Shown in pieces: positions 5,658 through 12,566 of a stretch of 14,872 nt of DNA (position 1 is the stretch's first letter; every line of letters starts with the position of its first letter). Both the position numbers and the translations under genes were made by a program. The notes under the pieces were generated by a model. The model saw nothing but the letters and a program-made list of their open reading frames with translations. It ran no database searches and was not told where the DNA came from. The stretch spans positions 1-14,872 of the forward strand of contig JAPLZH010000075.1 of the NCBI GenBank assembly GCA_026395105.1. Reading direction: 5' to 3'. This stretch comes from Candidatus Tayloriibacteriota bacterium. GTDB lineage: Bacteria > Patescibacteriota > Minisyncoccia > Phycocordibacterales > PALSA-1337.

Positions 5658-7764
5658 TAGGCTTTTTAGCCGTTTTGGCGAATAGGAATCTTTCTACTTC
5701 ATCTGTTACCTCTGACTTTACATATTCATAGTTAATAGGATTCATCTTTGAAATCGTTTGCTCTATAGTGCGCTTAATGATTAAGCGAGTTTCGTGGAGA
5801 AGTTCCTGAGATTCTCGAAGATAAACGAAACCGCGGGAGATAATGTCTGGAGAGCGTTTTAATTTACCCGTCTGGCCGTTCACTATAGCAAAGACTATAA
5901 ATATTCCATCTTCAGCGAGCATTTGTCTGTCGCGAATAACTACTTCCTGAATATCTCCGATAGAGAATCCGTCCACCATGACTATTCCAGAAGCAGCCTT
6001 TTCTTTTAGGCGAACTATCTTTTTGCCTTCGTTCTGAATTTCGACTATAGTTCCGTTATCAGGGATAACGATGTCTTCTTCAGTAAGTCCACGCATACGA
6101 GCTATGTCTCCGTGCACTCGTAGCATATAGTGATAACCGTGAACTGGCATGAAGAATTTAGGATGAATTTTATTATGAATCCAAAGAGTTTCATCTTTAT
6201 TCGCATGACCGGAAGAGTGTACATCCGCTATCTTATAGTGAATTATCTTCGCACCCTGACGAGAAAGGTTATCTTTTAGCTTCTGAACTGCACGCTCATT
6301 TCCCGGAATGATAGATGAAGACAAAAGGATAGTATCTCTTTTACCGATTTTTATAGTTTTATGAGTCTTATTCGCTATGCGCATCATAGCGGCGAATTCA
6401 TCTCCCTGAGCACCCGTCGCTAAAATAACTATTTTATCAGGTGGATAAAGCTCCATTTCTTCAGTAGGAATGATAGTGTCCTTCTTTGTCTTTAATATAC
6501 CGACGTATTTACAAATCTCGATATTAGTCTTCATGCTTCTTCCTTCCACCGCTACCTTTTTGCCATACTTTTCAGAGAATTCTATTATTTTTATAATACG
6601 TTCGAGCAAAGAGGCAAAAGTGGCGATGAGTAATCGTCCAGTAGCATTCTTAATAATTTCCTCAATATTCCCCTGAACGACTTTTTCTGGAGTAGAGAAA
6701 CCTGGATTTTCTACGTTTGTAGAATCGGCCATAAGGAGAAGAACATTCCTGTCTTTAAACTTTTTTTCGTATTCGTCGAATTCTGACTGTACTGGCACGC
6801 CGTTATCATGGTCTAGCTTTAAGTCACCCGTGTGAACTATGTCACCGAATGGAGTGCTGACTATAACGCCCATTGAGTCTGGAATAGTGTGAGAGACGGC
6901 AAAGAAACTAACCTTAAGGTCACCCATGATTATAGTTTCATCTTTCTCAACCACTCTGATATCGAGCGGTTTCTCATGCGGAAATTCTTCCTGACGCTTC
7001 TTAATCATCACTGTCGTAAGAGTTCTACTATAAAGTGCCGGATTACCGATTCGAGGCATAATGTAAGGAATTCCTCCGATATGGTCTAAGTGGCCGTGAG
7101 TGATTATGACCGCCTTTATTTTATCTTTTCTATCTTCGAGGTATCTGGTGTTAGGCAAAATATAATCTATCCCCGGAGTATTTTCATCTTTGAACTGGAA
7201 GCCTATATCTATAACTACTATAGAGTTTTTATATTCTATAGCCGTCATATTCTTTCCGATTTCCTCCACTCCACCGAGCGGAATTATTCGAATATTTCCT
7301 TCGCCTAGGGCCGGAACTGTATCTGGCTCTTTTTTCGGCTGAATCGGAGGTCTTGGCGGCCCTTTTCTCATATGAGAAGAATGACTCTTTTTATGACCCA
7401 TGCTGTGAGGGTGCGAACTATGAGGAGTGGAAGTTTTTGCCATAGTTCCATTTTCTGGTATTTTATTTTGCACCATCTGCTTTGGCTTTGTATCAATGTC
7501 AATTTTCTCTAAAGCTTTATTAAGCTCTGCGCTATGGTTTGGAATATGTGCGGGTGCTACATGATGTGGGTGTGTATGCTGATGCGCCTGCGTAAGAGAC
7601 GTCTGTATAACAGGAGTCTTCACTAGAGGTCGTGACGCCTGCACGGGTGCCACGGGAGTATTCGAACGCGAACGGAAAACGGCAGCCATTAAATTAGGAC
7701 GCTTCATTTTCTGTCTACCGCGAGGGTGACTGTTATCATTTCTATTTTCATTTTGTGGGTTCAT
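5629..7764 (-). CDS. rnj: ribonuclease J with long histidine-rich N-terminal extension
   Basis: A metallo-beta-lactamase/beta-CASP ribonuclease that matures and degrades RNA from the 5' end (5'-3' exonuclease, often also endonuclease). Numbering from the ATG at 7764 (711 aa), the catalytic domain starts near residue 157 (NIRIIPLGGVEEIGKNM). It carries the metal-binding HGHLDH (223-228), SHT (291-293), HTGD (311-314), the beta-CASP region with HSSGH (516-520) and PVHGYHYM (540-547), then the C-terminal domain. Family members are about 550 aa; the extra 155 N-terminal residues are basic, Pro-rich and hold 13 histidines between 61 and 131. I chose the ATG eight bases after the upstream gene's stop; a TTG at 7794 would overlap that gene. 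Part of the secG operon. Confidence 0.93.
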   Translation of the reverse strand: MNPQNENRNDNSHPRGRQKMKRPNLMAAVFRSRSNTPVAPVQASRPLVKTPVIQTSLTQAHQHTHPHHVAPAHIPNHSAELNKALEKIDIDTKPKQMVQNKIPENGTMAKTSTPHSSHPHSMGHKKSHSSHMRKGPPRPPIQPKKEPDTVPALGEGNIRIIPLGGVEEIGKNMTAIEYKNSIVVIDIGFQFKDENTPGIDYILPNTRYLEDRKDKIKAVIITHGHLDHIGGIPYIMPRIGNPALYSRTLTTVMIKKRQEEFPHEKPLDIRVVEKDETIIMGDLKVSFFAVSHTIPDSMGVIVSTPFGDIVHTGDLKLDHDNGVPVQSEFDEYEKKFKDRNVLLLMADSTNVENPGFSTPEKVVQGNIEEIIKNATGRLLIATFASLLERIIKIIEFSEKYGKKVAVEGRSMKTNIEICKYVGILKTKKDTIIPTEEMELYPPDKIVILATGAQGDEFAAMMRIANKTHKTIKIGKRDTILLSSSIIPGNERAVQKLKDNLSRQGAKIIHYKIADVHSSGHANKDETLWIHNKIHPKFFMPVHGYHYMLRVHGDIARMRGLTEEDIVIPDNGTIVEIQNEGKKIVRLKEKAASGIVMVDGFSIGDIQEVVIRDRQMLAEDGIFIVFAIVNGQTGKLKRSPDIISRGFVYLRESQELLHETRLIIKRTIEQTISKMNPINYEYVKSEVTDEVERFLFAKTAKKPIVIPVILGI

Positions 7765-7772
7765 ATATTTGA

Positions 7773-9662
7773 TTACTTTGTAAATATTTGCCAAACTTTA
7801 TCTGTGCTTACATACCATTTTTCAATTCCATTCCACCTATCGCTAGAACGAGAAATGTAACTTATCTTTGCATCGCTAACTTTATTCGAAAGGGCATAGA
7901 CGAAATCAGGAGAGAAAAGAAATAATGCAGGAAGATCATTCTTAAGCAAACCGGCCCATTTATTTAATTTATCTGCTCTCGTTTTATCATCTAGATTTCC
8001 ACGCATATCCTCCAATAATTTATCACTATCAGTATTTGCATACATGGAAATATTTAGTCCCGGATCATTTCTCTGAGAAGAGTGCCAGAATGCATAAAGG
8101 TCTAGATCACGGCCTATAACTTCACCGAAAAGAAGAACGTCAAACTTTCGGGGTCTTATAACATTTTGATTTAAATCTCCGGATTCAAAAACTTTAACTG
8201 TAACTTTTGCACCGATAGCTTCCCATTCACCTTTTAAAACTTCAGCAGCTTTCTTTAAGTCTGGTGCATTAGAAGTAGATATAGAAAATTCTAGTCTAAT
8301 TACGTCTCTCTTATCAGTAACTACAGGAGTGACTGCTGTCGTCGAGGTGGCAGTTAATGAAGTAGTAGAGGCAGTAGATGATGCATTATTATTTTTTATT
8401 GATGCGACCTTATCCGCTTTAACTACCTTTGTGGCTATTGCTCCTGTAATTTTCTTTTCAAAAACTCCGTCACTTCCGAGGGTCCAGCCATTCTTTATAA
8501 GCAAATCTTTCGCTGCTTTTATATCCTGAGTCTTAAGCTTATCAGTCACAGTGTCTGGAGTCGGTGTATCTGCGGCGATGGGTGGTATAGGTCCATATAA
8601 AGGAGTGGCGTAACCATTAAGGGCTTTTTGTATAATCTCATTCCTGTCTACAGCCTGAGCTAGAGCCGTTCTAACTTCAGCGTTTCTAAGCACTAATGAC
8701 TGATTCTGATTAAAGAAGACGGCAAAGGAACGGGCGAGTGGAGGCGTGATTAATTTTGTAGAATTATTTAACGAAATTTCTTTTGCCTTTTCTGTGCTTA
8801 GGCCGGAGATATTGTCTATAGTTCCGTTTTGATAATCCTTAAACATCTCATCTTCATTCTGATAGAATTTAGTTATGAAATTTGATATATATGCTTCGCC
8901 ACCCACATATCTGTCAAAAGGAGTGAGTGTATATGAAAGCAAAGCTCCTTCGGAATCTTTTTCAACACCTGAAATCTTAAATGGCCCAGAACCGATGGGC
9001 TGAATATTAAAATTACTAAAAGGAAACTTTTCGGTGGAGACATTCCTCCAAATATTTTTAGGAATTATTCCTAGAGTAGTGGCTTCGAGAAATCCTGCAT
9101 AAGGTTTTTTTAATGTAAAACGAATATTTTTATTATCTATTTTTTCTACGAGAATTCCTTCCCAGTTCGCCCTCTTAGGACTTTTCATGGCCGGGTCTAC
9201 GATTTTCTGAATAGTGAAAATAACGTCATCGCTCGTCACTGGACTACTATCCTGGAATGAAGCATTGTCTCTTATATGAAAAGTATAAACAGTTTTATCT
9301 TCAGAAACTGTGAATGAATCGGCGAGGTCGGATACGATTTCTCCATTTGAAGAAATCTTCATTAATCCAGAATAGATGAGGGTGGTTAGATCTTTATCTA
9401 TATCACTCATGGCGAGCACTGGATTAACGAAGCGAGGGGAGCCGACGAGACCTTCAGTGAGTGTTCCGCCGTGTGCTGGAATAGAGACTTTATAATGATC
9501 ATTCACTATTAAAGCCATGCTTATAGAGGAGATTACGAAGATGCCGATGAATATGGAAAAAACAATTCTTTCTACTAGAGAGAATTTGGAAATTATTTCT
9601 GCAAGTTTTCTTTCGCCCTTAACATTTACATGTCGCGAAAGCGCACGAAAAGTGGAATTCAC
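7773..9662 (-). CDS. membrane-anchored family 5 (peptide/nickel-type) extracellular solute-binding protein
   Basis: This is the binding component of an oligopeptide-type ABC importer (SBP_bac_5, OppA/DppA fold), 629 aa. A basic cytoplasmic N-terminus leads to one membrane helix at about residues 33-53 (IVFSIFIGIFVISSISMALI); no lipobox follows, so it is likely an uncleaved anchor. The family core begins with GGTLTEGLVGSPRFVNPVLA and includes YTFHIRDNASFQDSSPVTSD and PIGSGPFKI, all typical. Around residues 412-452 a Lys-, Asn- and then Ser/Thr-rich low-complexity stretch interrupts the fold, probably a surface loop. The start is GTG at 9662, 24 bases after secG. No permease or ATPase genes for it are in the window. 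Peptide is the usual ligand but this is not proven. Confidence 0.88.
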   Translation of the reverse strand: MNSTFRALSRHVNVKGERKLAEIISKFSLVERIVFSIFIGIFVISSISMALIVNDHYKVSIPAHGGTLTEGLVGSPRFVNPVLAMSDIDKDLTTLIYSGLMKISSNGEIVSDLADSFTVSEDKTVYTFHIRDNASFQDSSPVTSDDVIFTIQKIVDPAMKSPKRANWEGILVEKIDNKNIRFTLKKPYAGFLEATTLGIIPKNIWRNVSTEKFPFSNFNIQPIGSGPFKISGVEKDSEGALLSYTLTPFDRYVGGEAYISNFITKFYQNEDEMFKDYQNGTIDNISGLSTEKAKEISLNNSTKLITPPLARSFAVFFNQNQSLVLRNAEVRTALAQAVDRNEIIQKALNGYATPLYGPIPPIAADTPTPDTVTDKLKTQDIKAAKDLLIKNGWTLGSDGVFEKKITGAIATKVVKADKVASIKNNNASSTASTTSLTATSTTAVTPVVTDKRDVIRLEFSISTSNAPDLKKAAEVLKGEWEAIGAKVTVKVFESGDLNQNVIRPRKFDVLLFGEVIGRDLDLYAFWHSSQRNDPGLNISMYANTDSDKLLEDMRGNLDDKTRADKLNKWAGLLKNDLPALFLFSPDFVYALSNKVSDAKISYISRSSDRWNGIEKWYVSTDKVWQIFTK

Positions 9663-9686
9663 AGTTATTTTTTAAGAGTTTTTAAA

Positions 9687-9926
9687 TTATTTAAGGAAAA
9701 ACGATACGACAGTAGTAATAACGAAGATGATAGCGACTACTATTGTAATGTTAAATATGGTTTTCTCCAAGCCTCTTCGAGTGTGGAAAGCAGAGCTGAA
9801 ATTATCTGATCCACCACCAAAAGCACCGCCTAGAGAAGCACTAGTTCTTTGCATAAGAATTAGGCCGATTAATGCGACAGCGAGTATTATCTGTATGTAC
9901 GGTAGAACAGAAGATATGTTGTTCAT
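9687..9926 (-). CDS. secG: protein-export membrane protein SecG
   Basis: This is the small accessory subunit of the SecYEG translocon, which exports proteins across the inner membrane. From the ATG at 9926 it is 79 aa, the usual size. TM1 covers about residues 6-25, followed by the conserved cytoplasmic loop QRTSASLGGAFGGGSDNF and TM2 at about 57-78. A longer frame opens at a TTG at 9962, but that codon overlaps the -35 box of a promoter aimed at the ATG, so the short form is preferred. It leads the run secG - binding protein - rnj - MFS. Confidence 0.92.
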   Translation of the reverse strand: MNNISSVLPYIQIILAVALIGLILMQRTSASLGGAFGGGSDNFSSAFHTRRGLEKTIFNITIVVAIIFVITTVVSFFLK

Positions 9927-9934
9927 TAACAAGT

Positions 9935-9962
9935 AATATAGCATAAATACAAATAGATGCAA
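9935..9962 (-). promoter_or_regulatory. secG promoter, nearly leaderless
   Basis: On the minus strand TTGCAT (plus 9957-9962), a 16-base spacer ending in TGC, and TATATT (plus 9935-9940) form an extended -10 promoter. Eight bases separate the -10 from the secG ATG, so a leader of only one or two bases is expected. It decides the choice of the ATG at 9926 over the upstream TTG. Confidence 0.6.
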
Positions 9963-9978
9963 TACTTTTAAATGCAGA

Positions 9979-10181
9979 CATTACAAAATAACAAAAGGCA
10001 TTTTTCCTAGCCACGCATAATCGCTTGCTAGCGATTTGCTAGCCTATCACCTACTCGCTTCGCTCGTAACGGTGATTCCGCTACCGCGGACCGGATAAAA
10101 AGTGCAGCAGTGCACTTTTTATCTCGGGCCGTCGCCCTGCGCAAGGGCTGGTAAAAATGCCTTTTGCTATTTTGTAGAATG
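9979..10181 (+). repeat. structured palindromic repeat element, copy 1 (forward orientation)
   Basis: Terminal inverted arms at 9983-10005 and 10153-10175 match at 22 of 23 positions. Between them lies a series of hairpins. Hairpin A is AATCGCT/AGCGATT with loop TGCT (10019-10036). A longer hairpin is ATCACC/GGTGAT (10046-10076). Next are CCGC/GCGG (10078-10089) and hairpin C, GATAAAAAGTGCA/TGCACTTTTTATC with loop GCAG (10094-10123). Hairpin D is GGGC/GCCC with loop CGTC (10126-10137). It fills most of the divergent interval between secG and the nuclease gene. Copy 2 at 12441-12554 is inverted and lacks the middle hairpins. This could be a non-autonomous mobile element or a structural insulator; no transposase is nearby. 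No protein-coding frame is evident. Confidence 0.9.
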
Positions 10182-10243
10182 CTTTGAATCTGTGCTTTTG
10201 ATGGTTTTATAAGTCATATTTTTTGTGGTTGCTAAAGAGTGTC

Positions 10244-10272
10244 TTGTGATAATCACGTTGTCATAATAGAAT
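10244..10272 (+). promoter_or_regulatory. nuclease gene promoter with overlapping palindrome
   Basis: TTGTGA (10244-10249), a 17-base spacer and TAGAAT (10267-10272) form the promoter; six bases then lead to the ATG at 10279, predicting a leaderless message. A perfect palindrome, GTGATAATCAC (10246-10256), overlaps the -35 and could be an operator. TTGTGATAAT is also nearly repeated as TTGTCATAAT at 10258-10267. Confidence 0.6.
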
Positions 10273-10278
10273 CATAAA

Positions 10279-10737
10279 ATGGACTGGATAAAAAATATTA
10301 CAAATATGGAAGGGGGGCTTTATAGGACTATTAATGGCAATGCTAACGAGCTTATCGCTATTGGTCGCTGTATAAAAGCCGGATTCGCGTGTTCAAAAGT
10401 AGAAGTTACTAATGGAAGGTATGACGCGGTAATTGATCCTGGAAAGAATAAACGCTTACTTAGAGTCCAGATAAAAGGTGCCGGTAATGGCAGCGTTTCC
10501 TTTACTGGGGGCGGAAGGAGTGGTCAGCAAATAAGTAGGGAAGCTGCTTCAAGAACATATAAATATACATCTGAAGATTGTGATCTTATTTTAGTGGTAG
10601 ATAGTAATAATGGAGATTGCTATATTATTCCGATAAGCCATATTAAGGATTGGGGAAGTTCAAAATCCTTATCGAAGTTAGAAATTTATAAGGAGAATTG
10701 GAAATTGCTTGAAGAAATTGTCAAAGATATTAGCTAA
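10279..10737 (+). CDS. PD-(D/E)XK-type nuclease, candidate restriction endonuclease
   Basis: A 152-aa protein resembling the small PD-(D/E)XK endonucleases related to I-Ssp6803I (PDDEXK_5-like). The order is GNANELIAIGRCIKAGF (helix with Glu24), then GRYDAVID (Asp49), then RVQIKGA (Gln64 and Lys66). This gives the E...D...QxK form of the active site, in which Gln replaces the usual acid. The hydrophobic strands CDLILVVD and CYIIPISHI match the later part of that fold. The gene is convergent with the LexA-methyltransferase gene, and the two stop codons overlap (CTAA at 10734-10737). A small nuclease next to a C5 methyltransferase is best read as the restriction half of a type II-like system. 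Alternatives are a stand-alone nuclease or a homing-type enzyme; no intron is present. Confidence 0.7.
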   Translation: MDWIKNITNMEGGLYRTINGNANELIAIGRCIKAGFACSKVEVTNGRYDAVIDPGKNKRLLRVQIKGAGNGSVSFTGGGRSGQQISREAASRTYKYTSEDCDLILVVDSNNGDCYIIPISHIKDWGSSKSLSKLEIYKENWKLLEEIVKDIS

Positions 10738-12314
10738 GTATTCTTCATCACTTTCATCATTTTACTGGCCACCGCTTCTATAACAGGCACACTCACAGAG
10801 TTTCCGAACTGTTTATATAAAGCCGAATCGGCAAGGTTTGGAAGTTTATAATTTTTCGGGAATCCCTGAATTCTGGCACATTCTAAGGGTGTTAGTTTTC
10901 TTATGCCTTTTTTATCTTTTATTATTGGGACATTGTGTCCACCTGTACCCATATTTGCAGTTAGAGTAGGGCAAACTCCTTTTTTATTTTCCCTGACGTA
11001 TTGTCTGCGCCATTGATACACTTTTCCTTCTTCTTTTACGTGATTTTTAAGTTTTTCAAATAAAGGTTTGCCGTTATAGTAGTATTTTTCAGGTACATCT
11101 TTCTCTAGTAAATCAGTTATCTTTACCGATAATTTGATCGGATCTGGGAATTCAAATTTGTCATGGTAATTTTTATTTTTAAAACCGACGATATATATCC
11201 TCTCCCTGTTTTGTGGAATATTTCCGTACTCCATACTGTTTAAGACTTTTGCTTTAATAAAATATCCGAGACTAGTTAATGCTTCCTGGATTATTCTAAA
11301 TGTCTTTCCAGCATCATGGCTTTTTAGGTTCTTAACATTTTCTAAGAGAAATCCTTCAGGCTTTCTGGCTTCTATTATTCTAACTATATCGAAGAATAGG
11401 TTTCCACGACCTTTTTCGTCTTTAAAACCCTGTCTGTATCCAGCTATAGAGAATGCTTGGCAGGGGAATCCTCCTAAAAGAAAATCGAATTCAGGTAAAT
11501 CATCAATACCAATCTTTCTAATATCTTCAACGATTAATTTAGACGTCGGAAAATTTAAATCATAGGTATCCTTGCATTTTGGTTCGAAATCATTTGAAAA
11601 TACTGTTTCAAAACCAGCTTTTTCAAACCCCATTCTGATTCCTCCAACACCAGCAAAAAGATCTATGGTTTTAAAACCATGCTTATTTTTTTTCTGAGCT
11701 AATATCTCATGATTATCTATATTTCTAATAACCTGTACTACGACACCGCGTATCTCAACTTCTTTTCGAAAGAATGGTAAGAGGCTTTGATTTCTAGGTT
11801 CTAAACGAAAACGGGATTTTTCTCTGTATATTTTCTTTAATGTAGCTTCATTATCATCGATAATAGCCACAACAGTCTGTCCATTTTCGGCAACATTTTG
11901 TTTTTTAATAACGACTATATCTCCATCAAAAATACCTTCATCTATCATACTATCTCCGGCAACTCTAAGAGCATAATGTCCGTTTGAGGATTTTATTGTA
12001 GGATTAATTATTGAAATGGTCTCTAAATGATTCTCGACAGCCTCAATAGGCTTACCTGCAGCGATGTTTCCAACAATGGGAATTTCTAAAACCGTCTTAA
12101 TCTCTTTTATTAGTTCAATACTTCTGGCAGAGTTTTCGCCTTTAGACAAGTATCCTTTTTCCTGTAATGACTTTATATGCTCATGTATGGTAGAAACAGC
12201 ATTAAGTTTTAATTCAGTCCTTATTTCCTCGATAGTAGGGGAGATTCCATTTTCAGCACTATAGCTGTTTATGAAATCAAAAACCCTTTTTTGTTTTTTT
12301 GTTAGATTACTCAT
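10734..12314 (-). CDS. LexA-type self-cleaving repressor fused to cytosine-C5 DNA methyltransferase
   Basis: One uninterrupted 526-aa frame holds two complete proteins. Residues 1-70 are a LexA winged helix-turn-helix (ISPTIEEIRTELKLNAVSTI). Residues 77-200 are a LexA S24 peptidase with the Ala86-Gly87 cleavage site in GNIAAGKPI, nucleophile Ser122 in AGDSM and general-base Lys160 in ATLKKIYR. After a short basic linker (about 205-214) comes a full C5 methyltransferase: motif I TIDLFAGVGG (216-225), catalytic Cys285 in GGFPCQAFS, ENV (325-327), QNRER (368-372), a target-recognition region (about 380-470), RKLTPLECARIQGFP and YKQFGNSV (500-507). No Met lies between residues 123 and 228, so a separately started methyltransferase is unlikely. 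It would methylate a specific site while binding its own operator. Target sequence unknown. Confidence 0.93.
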   Translation of the reverse strand: MSNLTKKQKRVFDFINSYSAENGISPTIEEIRTELKLNAVSTIHEHIKSLQEKGYLSKGENSARSIELIKEIKTVLEIPIVGNIAAGKPIEAVENHLETISIINPTIKSSNGHYALRVAGDSMIDEGIFDGDIVVIKKQNVAENGQTVVAIIDDNEATLKKIYREKSRFRLEPRNQSLLPFFRKEVEIRGVVVQVIRNIDNHEILAQKKNKHGFKTIDLFAGVGGIRMGFEKAGFETVFSNDFEPKCKDTYDLNFPTSKLIVEDIRKIGIDDLPEFDFLLGGFPCQAFSIAGYRQGFKDEKGRGNLFFDIVRIIEARKPEGFLLENVKNLKSHDAGKTFRIIQEALTSLGYFIKAKVLNSMEYGNIPQNRERIYIVGFKNKNYHDKFEFPDPIKLSVKITDLLEKDVPEKYYYNGKPLFEKLKNHVKEEGKVYQWRRQYVRENKKGVCPTLTANMGTGGHNVPIIKDKKGIRKLTPLECARIQGFPKNYKLPNLADSALYKQFGNSVSVPVIEAVASKMMKVMKNT

Positions 12315-12347
12315 ATTTGCTATAAAATCTTAAAAAGCTTCATTACT

Positions 12348-12385
12348 ATTATAACCGAAGATAAACCGAAAACAAGAGCGGTTAT
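12348..12385 (-). promoter_or_regulatory. lexA-methyltransferase promoter with repeated operator-like motifs
   Basis: On the minus strand TTGTTT (plus 12370-12375), 16 bases and a perfect TATAAT (plus 12348-12353) form the promoter. On the plus strand AACCGAA occurs at 12353-12359 and again at 12364-12370, exactly 11 bases apart, covering the spacer. ATAACCG at 12351-12357 is mirrored by CGGTTAT at 12379-12385. Three half-sites across the promoter core fit a repressor site, plausibly for the gene's own LexA domain. The inferred leader is about 26 bases with no clear Shine-Dalgarno. Confidence 0.6.
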
Positions 12386-12440
12386 GTTCATATCATAAAT
12401 ATTTTAATACGGTCAATAATACACTAGAACAGTCGCCCCC

Positions 12441-12554
12441 TCAAAACGTCAAAATGCATTTTTTCTAGCCCTTGCGGAGCCCGACGGGGCGAGCAGAGCA
12501 GATTTTCAGCAGAAAATCATGCGTGGCTGGAAAAAATGCATTTTGACGTTTTGA
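12441..12554 (-). repeat. structured palindromic repeat element, copy 2 (inverted relative to copy 1)
   Basis: Terminal inverted arms at 12441-12470 and 12525-12554 match at 29 of 30 positions. Inside are hairpin D (GCCC/GGGC, 12479-12490) and hairpin A (GATTTTC/GAAAATC, 12501-12518). On the minus strand it aligns with copy 1: AGCCACGCAT is shared (12519-12528 versus 10009-10018), and the 29-base blocks 12465-12493 and 10123-10151 agree at 23 positions. Loops TGCT and CGTC are the same in both copies while the stems differ. It sits between the divergent promoters of the methyltransferase and groES. Confidence 0.9.
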
Positions 12555-12566
12555 TAGGCTTCTTTC

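Noticed and set aside
7765..7794. TTG start for RNase J ten codons upstream of the ATG
   Set aside because: It would overlap the 3' end of the binding-protein gene, and an ATG sits eight bases past that gene's stop.
9927..9962. Longer SecG with a TTG start at 9962
   Set aside because: The extra residues are not SecG-like and the codon overlaps the -35 of a promoter aimed at the ATG at 9926.
9979..10181. CRISPR array, integron attC site or classic terminator for the palindromic elements
   Set aside because: There are no regular direct repeats with spacers, no integrase or attC core sequences, and the stems are not followed by T runs on the expected side.
10279..10737. Homing endonuclease of a group I intron
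   Set aside because: The active-site style fits that nuclease group, but there is no interrupted host gene or intron-like sequence around it, and the neighbour is a methyltransferase.
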